DNA of 12,663 nucleotides from positions 1 through 12,663 of the forward strand of contig CAMZKY010000170.1 of the NCBI GenBank assembly GCA_947311455.1. Direction: 5' to 3'. The stretch comes from an uncultured Marinosulfonomonas sp. (GTDB lineage: Bacteria; Pseudomonadota; Alphaproteobacteria; Rhodobacterales; Rhodobacteraceae). Below the pieces are notes generated by a model that saw nothing but the letters and a program-made list of their open reading frames with translations, did no database searches and was not told the DNA's origin. Made by a program: the position numbers and the translations under genes. Within the stretch, counting starts at the first letter, position 1. The number at the start of each line of letters is the position of its first letter. Below, piece after piece: positions 6,011 to 12,663 of the stretch.

Positions 6011-8278
6011 ATGCGTCTATTCAAAAACCCCCTGTTTCTATCGGTTTTGGTGATTACCGCGCTTTATGTGCTGTTCGCCTATGTTTTGAACCCGCCTTTG
6101 CCCGCGTCACTGCTGCTACAGTATATGATCATTTGTAGCGTCGGTGTGTTGCTGGTGGTGACCTTCGAAAATGAAATGGCCTCACGATTCTTTGCGCCGT
6201 TGCTTGTGCTGTTTGGCTCGCCAAAAATGTTGCCTCTACGGATTGTGGCGTTTGCGGCTGTTGTAGGTGGGGTTGGTTATTTTACCTATAACGCGGTGAA
6301 GCCGTCGATCACCTCTCCGCTAGCCTTGCGCACGGTTCACCCAGCGCCGCCGTCTAACCTGAAGGCCTACGGCAAGACCTATGATCTGCTGTCTTTGGAA
6401 AATCCGTATCGCGTCGAATATGATGAAAAGTCCGACGAGTATCAGGCCATCGTTGCGGAGGGTGCCGAGCTATACTATCAAAACTGCGTCTATTGCCACG
6501 GTGATTTGCTGGATGGCGAAGGCCACTTTGCCAAAACATTCACCCCGCGCCCGATCAATTTTCAAGACGTAGGGATGATCGCGCAGCTGCAAGAGGCGTT
6601 CCTGTTCTGGCGCATCACCAAAGGCGGGCCAGGCCTGCCGCGTGAAGGCACGCCGTGGGATTCGGCGATGCCTGTGTGGGAAGAAATGTTAAAAGAAGAT
6701 GATGTTTGGAAGATCATCTCGTTCCTTTACGATTACACTGGGTTTGAGCCACGCTCATGGGAGCTGGAAGAAAAATCCGATACCGAAGCGCCTGTTGTGG
6801 TCGCGTCAAATGAGCTGACCGAAGAAGTAATCGACGGCATTTACATGAAACGCTGTTCACAATGCCACGGCGAAGAAGGCGACGGCCTTGGTATTGCCGC
6901 AGAACGCATGTATCCAGCCCCGCGTGATTTCACCCTTGGCCTGTTCAAATACAAAACCACTGATTCTGAATCCGAATTCCCGTCTGACGATGATCTGCGC
7001 AATACAATTCGTAATGGTCTGACAGGCACTGCGATGCCAGGCTGGAAATCATTGCTAACCGATGCGGAGATTGACGGGCTAATCCAGAAAATCAAAGCGT
7101 TCGGATACTGGGATGAAGAAACACCAGAAGATCTGGGCCTGAACCCGATTGAAATGGGTGCAATGCCCCCAGCCACGCCGGAAATGCTGGCGTTGGGCAA
7201 ACAGAAATTCGAAACCATTTGCGCCGAATGCCACGGCCCTGACGGGCGCGGGAATATCACCTCGGGAAAACGGCTGGCCGATGATTCCGGCACACGCATC
7301 TGGCCGCGCAACCTGACACAGCCTGAAACATGGCGCGTGACAATGGATGTGCAAGATGTGTTCCAACGCCTTTCTGTTGGTATTCCGTCGTCGCCCATGC
7401 CGGAACACACCACTGCGTTGTCAATTGAGGAACGCTGGGCCACCGCAAATTATGTGATGACACTGCGCGACAAATCGGTGCCGATATCCAAAGGCAAAGC
7501 GGTGGTCAAAGCGGTGCGCGTGGACGGTGCGTTGCCAAGTGATGCGAATGACCCCGCATGGGATGCTGCGCCGGCGATGACGTTCTGGTTTGCGCCCAAC
7601 ATTATCAAAGAGCCGCGCATGTTCACTACGTTGAATGATATGGTGACGGTGCGCGCCCTTTATAATGACAAAGATATTGCTATGCGTGTGGATGTGGATG
7701 ACCGGACATATTCCGTTCCCGGCTCGGATCTGGAGCGCGCTTATGCGATGGAAGGGATCGAGGCTACACGCGATGCGATCGCCGTGCAAATTCCTGCACA
7801 ACTATCCGGTACAAATGAAAAACCGTATTTCCGCCAGGGCGACAAGAAAAATCCGGTGAATATGTGGGTTTGGACGGCCCCGTCGATTGATCCTGCTGAT
7901 GATGCAACGGCAGTGATTATGGATGCCAAAGGGTTGGACAATCCGCCCAAAGTGCGTGCGGATAGCTCTGCTTTGTCAGCAAACGGCGCATGGAACGACG
8001 GGCAATGGCGGGTGGTGTTTAAACGCGCGCTTAAAACCGACGCGCCCGAGGATTTGCAATTTGAAGAAGGTGTTTATACGCCGATTGCTTTTGCTGACTG
8101 GGATGGGGTGCTGGGTGAAAAAGGCATCCAGAACAGCTTTACCGCGTGGTACTGGATATTACTGGAGCCTGAGGAAAACCCGACAAAGATCATGGGCATC
8201 GCCATTGCGGCGGCTATTTTGGCGGCGCTATTGTTTATCATGATCGCAATTAAGGCGCGGGGGCGGCTTAGAGCCTAA
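6011..8278 (+). CDS. Triheme cytochrome c fused to an ethylbenzene dehydrogenase gamma-type heme b domain
   Basis: A 755-residue membrane protein. The N terminus has about three hydrophobic helices (7-27, 33-51, 75-93). Three cytochrome c domains follow, with CVYCH (159-163), CSQCH (282-286) and CAECH (404-408). Likely Met ligands lie in SAMPVW (M220), TAMPGW (M342) and SPMPEH (M463). Residues about 500-720 resemble the heme b-binding gamma subunit of ethylbenzene dehydrogenase, chlorate and selenate reductases. They include the beta-rich VTVRALYNDKDIAMRV stretch, GDKKNPVNMWVW (610-621) and a WNDGQWRVVFKRAL strand (661-674). In that family heme b is held by a Met and a Lys; I cannot assign them here. 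A C-terminal helix (727-747) anchors the end. It is the last gene of the operon, followed by a terminator. The fusion suggests a membrane-bound multi-heme wire passing electrons to or from a periplasmic enzyme. Confidence 0.85.
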   Translation: MRLFKNPLFLSVLVITALYVLFAYVLNPPLPASLLLQYMIICSVGVLLVVTFENEMASRFFAPLLVLFGSPKMLPLRIVAFAAVVGGVGYFTYNAVKPSITSPLALRTVHPAPPSNLKAYGKTYDLLSLENPYRVEYDEKSDEYQAIVAEGAELYYQNCVYCHGDLLDGEGHFAKTFTPRPINFQDVGMIAQLQEAFLFWRITKGGPGLPREGTPWDSAMPVWEEMLKEDDVWKIISFLYDYTGFEPRSWELEEKSDTEAPVVVASNELTEEVIDGIYMKRCSQCHGEEGDGLGIAAERMYPAPRDFTLGLFKYKTTDSESEFPSDDDLRNTIRNGLTGTAMPGWKSLLTDAEIDGLIQKIKAFGYWDEETPEDLGLNPIEMGAMPPATPEMLALGKQKFETICAECHGPDGRGNITSGKRLADDSGTRIWPRNLTQPETWRVTMDVQDVFQRLSVGIPSSPMPEHTTALSIEERWATANYVMTLRDKSVPISKGKAVVKAVRVDGALPSDANDPAWDAAPAMTFWFAPNIIKEPRMFTTLNDMVTVRALYNDKDIAMRVDVDDRTYSVPGSDLERAYAMEGIEATRDAIAVQIPAQLSGTNEKPYFRQGDKKNPVNMWVWTAPSIDPADDATAVIMDAKGLDNPPKVRADSSALSANGAWNDGQWRVVFKRALKTDAPEDLQFEEGVYTPIAFADWDGVLGEKGIQNSFTAWYWILLEPEENPTKIMGIAIAAAILAALLFIMIAIKARGRLRA

Positions 8279-8299
8279 TTAATCAATTATCATGAGTGG

Positions 8300-8326
8300 G
8301 GGCGGCCGGATGGCCGCCCTTTTCTT
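8300..8326 (+). terminator. Intrinsic terminator after the CydA-like/cytochrome operon
   Basis: A perfect 8-bp GC-only stem (GGGCGGCC at 8300-8307 and GGCCGCCC at 8312-8319) encloses the loop GGAT. It is followed by TTTTCTT. The spacing is 21 bases after the stop codon of the preceding gene. It separates the upstream operon from the peroxidase-Rieske-molybdoenzyme operon, which therefore needs its own promoter. Confidence 0.9.
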
Positions 8327-8443
8327 GTGTTGTGTTTGACATAGAAGCCTCACTTTGCCGAGGTCTAGCGGCGTGGTGCCTCTGCCTGCGGTTTCAGCAA
8401 AGACCTAGTGTTTTACTTACGTTTAGAAAGCTGATCCGGCACA

Positions 8444-8494
8444 GGTTTTCACCAACAATTATTCATATAATTCGCAAAATAATCCGGTTTTCAC
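8444..8494 (+). repeat. Direct repeat pair GGTTTTCAC, 42 bases apart
   Basis: Two identical 9-mers begin at 8444 and 8486, close to four helical turns apart, just upstream of the FNR-type site. TCCGG occurs next to both copies. They could be binding sites for a second activator; no such protein is identifiable in the window. Chance cannot be excluded. Confidence 0.4.
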
Positions 8495-8500
8495 GAAATC

Positions 8501-8514
8501 TTGATAGCCGTCAA
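8501..8514 (-). promoter_or_regulatory. FNR-type operator upstream of the iodate reductase-like operon
   Basis: Plus-strand TTGAT-AGCC-GTCAA has 9 of 10 matches to the FNR consensus. Read on the minus strand it is TTGACGGCTATCAA, identical in all 14 bases to the site at 2732-2745. The centre is about 103 bases before the ATG at 8611. Class II activation would put the transcription start near 8549, though I see no good -10 there. This suggests oxygen-responsive control shared with the upstream operon. Confidence 0.75.
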
Positions 8515-8610
8515 TGACGCGCAATCCCTCTCCTGCGACTTTCTGTCCAAGACGGCAATCCGCCTTGGATACCCCGAGTTGGATTTAATATGAGGAAGAA
8601 AGGGAGATCG

Positions 8611-9732
8611 ATGAAGATATCTCGTCTAAAAAGCGGAACGGCGCTCACAGTTGGGGCGGCTCTTATGTCTGTCACTGTGCTGGCCGCGTCTGCAAGTGCA
8701 GAGGACATGGCAATCGGCCCTGTTGTCGGGCCAGAAATCAACGCGGCAAAAGCCGAACTTGGAAAGCGCTTGTTTTTTGATAAGCGTTTGTCAGGCGATG
8801 CGGCTGTTTCGTGTTCAAGTTGTCACCAGCCTGACAAAGCCTTTACCGATGGTTTGGCCTTGTCAAAAGCCTATCCAGGTTCAAAAGGGTTCCGCAATAC
8901 GCCAACACTGGTCAACACCACATTGGCGGCAAACTGGTTCCATGATGGTCGGATAGGCACAAACCTGAACGACGTAACCCGCGAAAGCCTGACCGAAGAT
9001 TACAGCATGAATATGGACATGCGCCTGATGCAGGAACGCGTCAAGCAAGACCCGGTTTATGTTGAAATGTTCAAAGCTGCCGGTTACGGCGAGCCATCAA
9101 ACGGTTCGATCCGCAAAGCCATCCCTGAATATCTGAAAACCCTGATTTCAAAAGGTTCGCCTTTTGATAATGGCACAATGTCCGACGCTGCGACACGCGG
9201 CCAAGCATTGTTTGAAGGCAAAGCTGGTTGTATCGATTGCCACAGCGGCCCACGTTTTACGGATGATCAGGCGCATAATATGGGCGTACCTGAAAATCCT
9301 GAAATCTGGTCAGACCCGATGCGTCATATGACATACGCGGCGTTTGCACAATTTATGGGTGTGGAAAATTTCCTGAATATCCGTCAGGATGTTGGCGCAC
9401 AAATCATCAAGAACCCTGCTGATCGCAGTGATGTTGCCAAGTTCAACACACCAACATTGCGGGAGCTGAAATACACAGCCCCATACATGCATAACGGCAT
9501 GTTCAAAAGCCTGTCCGACATTGTGGCATTCTACAATACTGGTGGCGAAGATGTTCCAAATCTCGATCCAAAAGTGCGCCCATTAGGCCTGACTTTCTTG
9601 GAACAACAAGACCTCGTTGCATTCCTGGAGGCTTTGTCTGGCGATCCGCTGACCGGCCCTGAATACGTCTGGGAAGGCGAAATCTCAACCAATTATCCCG
9701 CCATTGAAAACTGGCGTGATGTGGCAAACTAG
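8611..9732 (+). CDS. idrP: Diheme cytochrome c peroxidase-like protein, iodate reductase accessory (IdrP1/IdrP2 type)
   Basis: A 373-residue periplasmic diheme protein of the bacterial cytochrome c peroxidase/MauG family. I chose the ATG at 8611 over one at 8590. It has AGGGAG just upstream and begins directly with a Sec signal peptide, cleaved near ASA-ED (residue 30). Heme sites are CSSCH (68-72) and CIDCH (207-211). HDGR (111-114) matches the conserved segment near the peroxidatic heme. FNTPTLRELKYTAPYMHNGMF (279-299) carries the expected Met (M293). In iodate-respiring bacteria two such proteins accompany IdrA and IdrB and are proposed to reduce the H2O2 formed during iodate reduction. 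This is the first gene of the operon, followed by a paralog 15 bases on. I cannot decide which of the two corresponds to P1 and which to P2. Confidence 0.85.
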   Translation: MKISRLKSGTALTVGAALMSVTVLAASASAEDMAIGPVVGPEINAAKAELGKRLFFDKRLSGDAAVSCSSCHQPDKAFTDGLALSKAYPGSKGFRNTPTLVNTTLAANWFHDGRIGTNLNDVTRESLTEDYSMNMDMRLMQERVKQDPVYVEMFKAAGYGEPSNGSIRKAIPEYLKTLISKGSPFDNGTMSDAATRGQALFEGKAGCIDCHSGPRFTDDQAHNMGVPENPEIWSDPMRHMTYAAFAQFMGVENFLNIRQDVGAQIIKNPADRSDVAKFNTPTLRELKYTAPYMHNGMFKSLSDIVAFYNTGGEDVPNLDPKVRPLGLTFLEQQDLVAFLEALSGDPLTGPEYVWEGEISTNYPAIENWRDVAN

Positions 9733-9747
9733 TACGGGAGAGAAAAA

Positions 9748-10893
9748 ATGACTAAGATAAACAAATCTCTCGCCCTTATGGCTGGTGTCGCTGGACTTGC
9801 GATGTCTGCTGTAACAGCCACCGCCGAGATGTCCTATCCGGCACTGGCCCCTTTGGGTGAGCCTCCAATTCCGTTGGATAATAAAATGTCCGACGCCAAA
9901 GTTGAATTGGGTAAAATCCTGTTCTGGGATCCACGTATTGGTGGTGACGCGTCAACCGCATGTGTAACTTGCCACGAACCTGATCAGGGCTGGGCATTCG
10001 GGGATTCACTATCTCGCGGATATCCGGGGACTGTGCACTGGCGCAATTCTCAGTCTGTAATCAATTCGGCTTATCTGGGCCAGTTGTTCTGGGCTGGATC
10101 TGCGGCGTCGCTTGAAAAACAAGCACCGTCCGCGGCCAAGGGTGCTGTTGCCGGTAACGGTGAAAACGATGTGATGGAAACGCGCATGGCTTTCATTCCG
10201 GAATACGTGAAACGGTTTAACGACGTATTCGGCACAGAAAACCCGCTGATCGGCGATGCGTGGGCTGCGATTGCAGCGTTTGAACGCACCTTGATTGTGA
10301 ATGATACGCCTGTTGATAAGTATCTGGCGGGTGATACATCGGCCCTTACTGAAGAACAAGTCGCAGGTATGGAATTGTTCAACGGCAAAGCCGGTTGTAT
10401 CCAATGCCACAACGGGGCGCAGGCCACAGATGAAAACTACTATAATCTGGGTGTTCCACCAGCAGAACGTTGGGAAGACGACGGCCTTGCACAGGTTACA
10501 TTCCGTTACGAGCTTTACGCAAAAGGCGTTTCTCAGGATATGTATCGTAAGCTGAAAGATGATCCCGGCCTCTATTTCCGGACAAAAGAACCTGAGCACA
10601 TGGGCAAGTTCCGTACACCGCCTTTGCGTTACACATTGTATACCGCGCCATATATGCACAATGGTTCCTTCTGGGATCTGCGTGAGGTTGTGGAATTCTA
10701 CAATGCAGGCGGCGGAGAAAATGATTTCACCGACGGCACAATGGCCGCAACAAAATCCGAACTGATCAAACCTTTGGGCTTGTCAGACGAAGAAATCGAC
10801 CAACTGGTTGCGTTCCTTGAAGGATTTAGCGGCGAAGAACTGCGTGTCGAACCCCCTGTATTGCCACCTTACGAAGCGCTGGCTTCCGAGTAA
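9748..10893 (+). CDS. idrP: Second diheme cytochrome c peroxidase-like protein, iodate reductase accessory (IdrP1/IdrP2 type)
   Basis: A 381-residue paralog of the preceding protein, with a Sec signal peptide cleaved near ATA-EM (residue 27) and a good GGGAG ribosome site. Heme sites are CVTCH (72-76) and CIQCH (217-221), and the Met ligand region is RTPPLRYTLYTAPYMHNGSF (289-308, M303). The segment that reads DGR in its partner and in most peroxidases is W-A-G-S here (115-118). The following loop (QAPSAAKGAVAGNGENDV) is also divergent, so the two proteins may not do the same job; one could be mainly an electron carrier. An adjacent pair of diheme peroxidases upstream of a Rieske/AioA-like pair is the feature that separates iodate reductase clusters from arsenite oxidase clusters. 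The P1 or P2 identity is not assigned. Confidence 0.85.
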   Translation: MTKINKSLALMAGVAGLAMSAVTATAEMSYPALAPLGEPPIPLDNKMSDAKVELGKILFWDPRIGGDASTACVTCHEPDQGWAFGDSLSRGYPGTVHWRNSQSVINSAYLGQLFWAGSAASLEKQAPSAAKGAVAGNGENDVMETRMAFIPEYVKRFNDVFGTENPLIGDAWAAIAAFERTLIVNDTPVDKYLAGDTSALTEEQVAGMELFNGKAGCIQCHNGAQATDENYYNLGVPPAERWEDDGLAQVTFRYELYAKGVSQDMYRKLKDDPGLYFRTKEPEHMGKFRTPPLRYTLYTAPYMHNGSFWDLREVVEFYNAGGGENDFTDGTMAATKSELIKPLGLSDEEIDQLVAFLEGFSGEELRVEPPVLPPYEALASE

Positions 10894-10914
10894 GCGCCTG
10901 AAAGGATTGAAGAT

Positions 10915-11496
10915 ATGACACAAGAACTAAAAGCACCAACCGGGGAAGCCCGTAAGGAGATTGCAAAGAAAGTCGGGCATAAATGCCTGGTTTCCCGCCG
11001 CAATTTTCTAATTAGCACCGGTGTAACCACGACGATCATGATTACGATGAATCCGGGAACGCCGATGGCCGAAGAAGTGCCAGCGCAGATCACCGAATTC
11101 CCGCGCAAACTGATCGCGAAAATGTCCGAACTTGAGTTGGATAAACCTGTTGATTTTAATTATCCGGATGATGGCGACCATGCTGATTCTATGATCGTTA
11201 AAATGGGTGTAAAAGCAGGCGGCGGCCTTGGTCCAGACCAAGACATCGTTGCCTTCAACTATGCTTGCACACACCAAGGTGGTTCACTTTACGACAGCTA
11301 CAAACCCGACACAAAATCATTGGGCGCCTGCCCGCTGCACTTGTCTACATATGACTTGACGCGCCACGGCATCCTGATTTCCGGCCAAGCCTATCAAAGC
11401 TTGCCGCAGGTTCTGCTGGAACTCGATGGTGACGATATCTACGCCACCGGTATTTTCGGGCTGATTTTCGGCCGTAAAGATAACCTTCACGGTTAG
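10915..11496 (+). CDS. idrB: Rieske [2Fe-2S] subunit of an iodate reductase/arsenite oxidase-type enzyme
   Basis: A 193-residue small subunit that would pass electrons to the molybdenum subunit. It carries a Tat signal, SRRNFLISTG (27-36) with a following hydrophobic stretch, so it is exported folded and probably carries the signal-less large subunit along, as AioB does for AioA. The cluster ligands are C118-T-H120 and C139-P-L-H142. The spacing between the two halves is 18 residues, about three longer than I recall for AioB of Alcaligenes. The cysteines that form a disulfide in bc1 Rieske proteins are Gly123 and Leu141 here, so that bridge is absent. An AAGGA ribosome site precedes the ATG. 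The gene lies between the diheme peroxidases and the large subunit, 12 bases before the latter. The name idrB rather than aioB rests on gene context. Confidence 0.82.
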   Translation: MTQELKAPTGEARKEIAKKVGHKCLVSRRNFLISTGVTTTIMITMNPGTPMAEEVPAQITEFPRKLIAKMSELELDKPVDFNYPDDGDHADSMIVKMGVKAGGGLGPDQDIVAFNYACTHQGGSLYDSYKPDTKSLGACPLHLSTYDLTRHGILISGQAYQSLPQVLLELDGDDIYATGIFGLIFGRKDNLHG

Positions 11497-11508
11497 GAGA
11501 GGAAAAAC

Positions 11509-12663
11509 ATGTCTACTCCATATTATATCCCTGACGAAAATGTTCCACTGCCCCCGGCAGATGCGGATGTAATCACAACGGCGTGCGATTACTGTATCGT
11601 TGCCTGTGGTTACAAAGTTTATCGTTGGCCCGTTAAAGGCGGAAAAAGTGGCGGCGCTATGGCTGCAGAGAATGCGTTTGGCGAAGATTTCCCAGTGCAA
11701 GCTCTGGGCCCGTGGGTTGCACCAAACCAGCACAATATTGTGTTGCACGAGGGTGAACCGCACCACGTAGTTATCATCCCTGATAAAGACGCCGAAGCGG
11801 TAAACGTAAACGGTGATTCATCGTTGCGTGGGGGTTGTATTGCGCAAAAATGCTATAACCCGGAAACACCAACGCGCGATCGTCTGACATCACCAATGAT
11901 GCGTATCTATGGCTTGTTGCAGCCTGTAACATGGGATTTCGCCCTTGATATTGCTGCCGAAATGGCAAAATACGTGATCAAGAAATTCGGTGTAAATGCC
12001 TATGGTGTTAAAACCTACAGCTACCAATACATCGAAAATACCTATGCGATCACAAAATACGCACTGCGTTCGGTGAATACTGCCAACTTTACGTTCCACG
12101 ATACACCATCAAACGTGTCGTCGACACCTGGTTTCCGTGATGCGGGCTTTGATAACTTTGGTGCCGCGTATCAAGATTGGAAAGATGCAGAAACTCTGCT
12201 GATTTGCGGTACTGATCCGTATGAAACCAAAACCATCATGTTTACCCAGTGGATTATGCCTGCCATCCAAAATGGTCAAAAAGCCATTTTCATGGTGCCG
12301 CGCAGAACTGCTGGTGTTGCATATGCTGAACAAAACGGCGGCCTGTGGCTTGACGTAACACCCGGCACCGATTTGCTGGTTGTGAACGCCATCGCGCGGA
12401 TCATCGTTGAAAACGGTTGGCAAGATAAAGAATGGATCGAAAACTGGGTCAACGACAAATGGGGTTCTTCTTCTGGTTTCGGTCAGGGTACACGGAACAC
12501 ACCTTGGCAATGGCGTACCACTTGGGGCAAATTCCAGACAAAAGGCTTTGACGATTGGTCAAAATGGCTGTTGTCACAAGACGAGTTTGCACTAGACGCC
12601 GCAGCTGAAGTTTCCGGCGTCGACGCTGCGAAAATTCAGCTGGCTGCTGAAATGATGGCAAAA
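11509..12663 (+). CDS. idrA: Molybdopterin oxidoreductase large subunit, iodate reductase IdrA-like (cut by right edge)
   Basis: The first 385 residues of a DMSO-reductase-family catalytic subunit; the family is usually over 800 residues and the frame is open at the window end. There is no signal peptide, consistent with Tat co-export on the Rieske partner. The N terminus has C26-x2-C29-x3-C33 (ACDYCIVACGYKVYRW). At the fourth-ligand position before RGG there is Ser105 instead of Cys, so a [3Fe-4S] cluster is expected, as in AioA. PTRDRLTSPMMR (121-132) and CGTDPYETKTIMF (233-245) are typical of the AioA/IdrA branch. H197 aligns with AioA His195, but AioA Glu203, which lines the arsenite site, is Ser205 here. 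That and the peroxidase neighbours favour iodate reductase (IO3- reduction in the periplasm) over arsenite oxidase. The AioA comparison is from memory. Confidence 0.8.
   Translation, partial: MSTPYYIPDENVPLPPADADVITTACDYCIVACGYKVYRWPVKGGKSGGAMAAENAFGEDFPVQALGPWVAPNQHNIVLHEGEPHHVVIIPDKDAEAVNVNGDSSLRGGCIAQKCYNPETPTRDRLTSPMMRIYGLLQPVTWDFALDIAAEMAKYVIKKFGVNAYGVKTYSYQYIENTYAITKYALRSVNTANFTFHDTPSNVSSTPGFRDAGFDNFGAAYQDWKDAETLLICGTDPYETKTIMFTQWIMPAIQNGQKAIFMVPRRTAGVAYAEQNGGLWLDVTPGTDLLVVNAIARIIVENGWQDKEWIENWVNDKWGSSSGFGQGTRNTPWQWRTTWGKFQTKGFDDWSKWLLSQDEFALDAAAEVSGVDAAKIQLAAEMMAK

Larger units (their letters stand above)
8327..8610 (+). promoter_or_regulatory. Promoter region of the iodate reductase-like operon
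   Basis: I see no convincing gene in this leader; a 73-codon frame crossing it (8296-8517) starts inside the terminator hairpin and has no family features. It holds a direct repeat GGTTTTCAC (8444-8452 and 8486-8494), a TATAAT hexamer (8466-8471) without a good -35 at normal spacing, and an FNR-type site (8501-8514). A 6-bp inverted repeat AGGTCT/AGACCT (8361-8366, 8401-8406) is also present. The purine-rich ribosome site AGGGAG (8601-8606) serves the ATG at 8611. The true -10 element is not evident. Confidence 0.55.

Noticed and set aside
6841..7443. Antisense frame of 200 codons opposite the triheme-heme b gene
   Set aside because: It lies fully inside a gene with three CxxCH sites on the other strand. 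It has no recognisable motif or ribosome site and a Ser/Arg-biased composition.
8336..8341. Perfect -35 hexamer TTGACA after the terminator
   Set aside because: No acceptable -10 hexamer lies 16-18 bases downstream, so a promoter is not supported.
8296..8517. 73-codon plus-strand frame between the two operons
   Set aside because: It begins inside the terminator hairpin, lacks a ribosome site, overlaps the FNR-type operator and has a Cys/Arg-rich product of no known type.
11509..12663. Annotation of the right-hand genes as a plain arsenite oxidase (aioBA)
   Set aside because: The Rieske and AioA-like pair fits, but the two diheme peroxidases in the same operon and the apparent loss of the Glu203-equivalent favour iodate reductase. 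No arsenic resistance or Aio sensor genes are visible.

Overview
The window looks like chromosome or accessory-island DNA from a proteobacterium. An alphaproteobacterium, perhaps a marine Rhodobacterales relative, is my best guess. The grounds are dense Shine-Dalgarno-led operons, an FNR-type regulator, Sec and Tat periplasmic targeting and moderate GC content. This placement is inference; no rRNA or lineage marker is present.

Layout. (1) Positions 1-400: a tRNA-Arg(CCG) on the minus strand and little else. (2) Positions 399-2173, minus strand: an apparent two-gene operon of a four-cysteine FNR-like regulator followed by ferrochelatase (hemH). (3) Positions 2410-2712, plus strand: a small unrecognised membrane-anchored protein. 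(4) Positions 2809-8278, plus strand: a tight operon of two single-helix microproteins, a divergent CydA-like (cytochrome bd subunit I-like) membrane protein with no CydB in the window, a triheme cytochrome c with a tandem domain duplication, and a membrane-anchored triheme cytochrome c fused to an ethylbenzene-dehydrogenase/DMSO-reductase gamma-type heme b domain. A clear intrinsic terminator closes it at 8300. (5) Positions 8611 to the right edge, plus strand: two diheme cytochrome c peroxidase-like proteins, a Tat-exported Rieske protein, and an AioA-like molybdopterin oxidoreductase cut off by the window end. This gene set matches the dissimilatory iodate reductase system IdrA/IdrB/IdrP1/IdrP2 better than arsenite oxidase.

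How it may work together. The same 14-base FNR-type palindrome lies upstream of both large plus-strand operons, identical in sequence but opposite in orientation (2732-2745 and 8501-8514). The neighbouring FNR-like protein has the E..SR recognition-helix residues that read this half-site. The simplest model is that low oxygen, sensed by this regulator, switches on both operons. The CydA-like/multiheme module would then pass electrons from the quinol pool, through c and b hemes, to the periplasmic IdrB/IdrA reductase. The two diheme peroxidases would remove peroxide or act in the same pathway, and the regulator-hemH operon would help supply heme for at least ten c-type heme sites. The iodate assignment rests on family and gene-content recognition. 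The electron-supply role of the CydA-like module is inference and is the most likely under-described system here.
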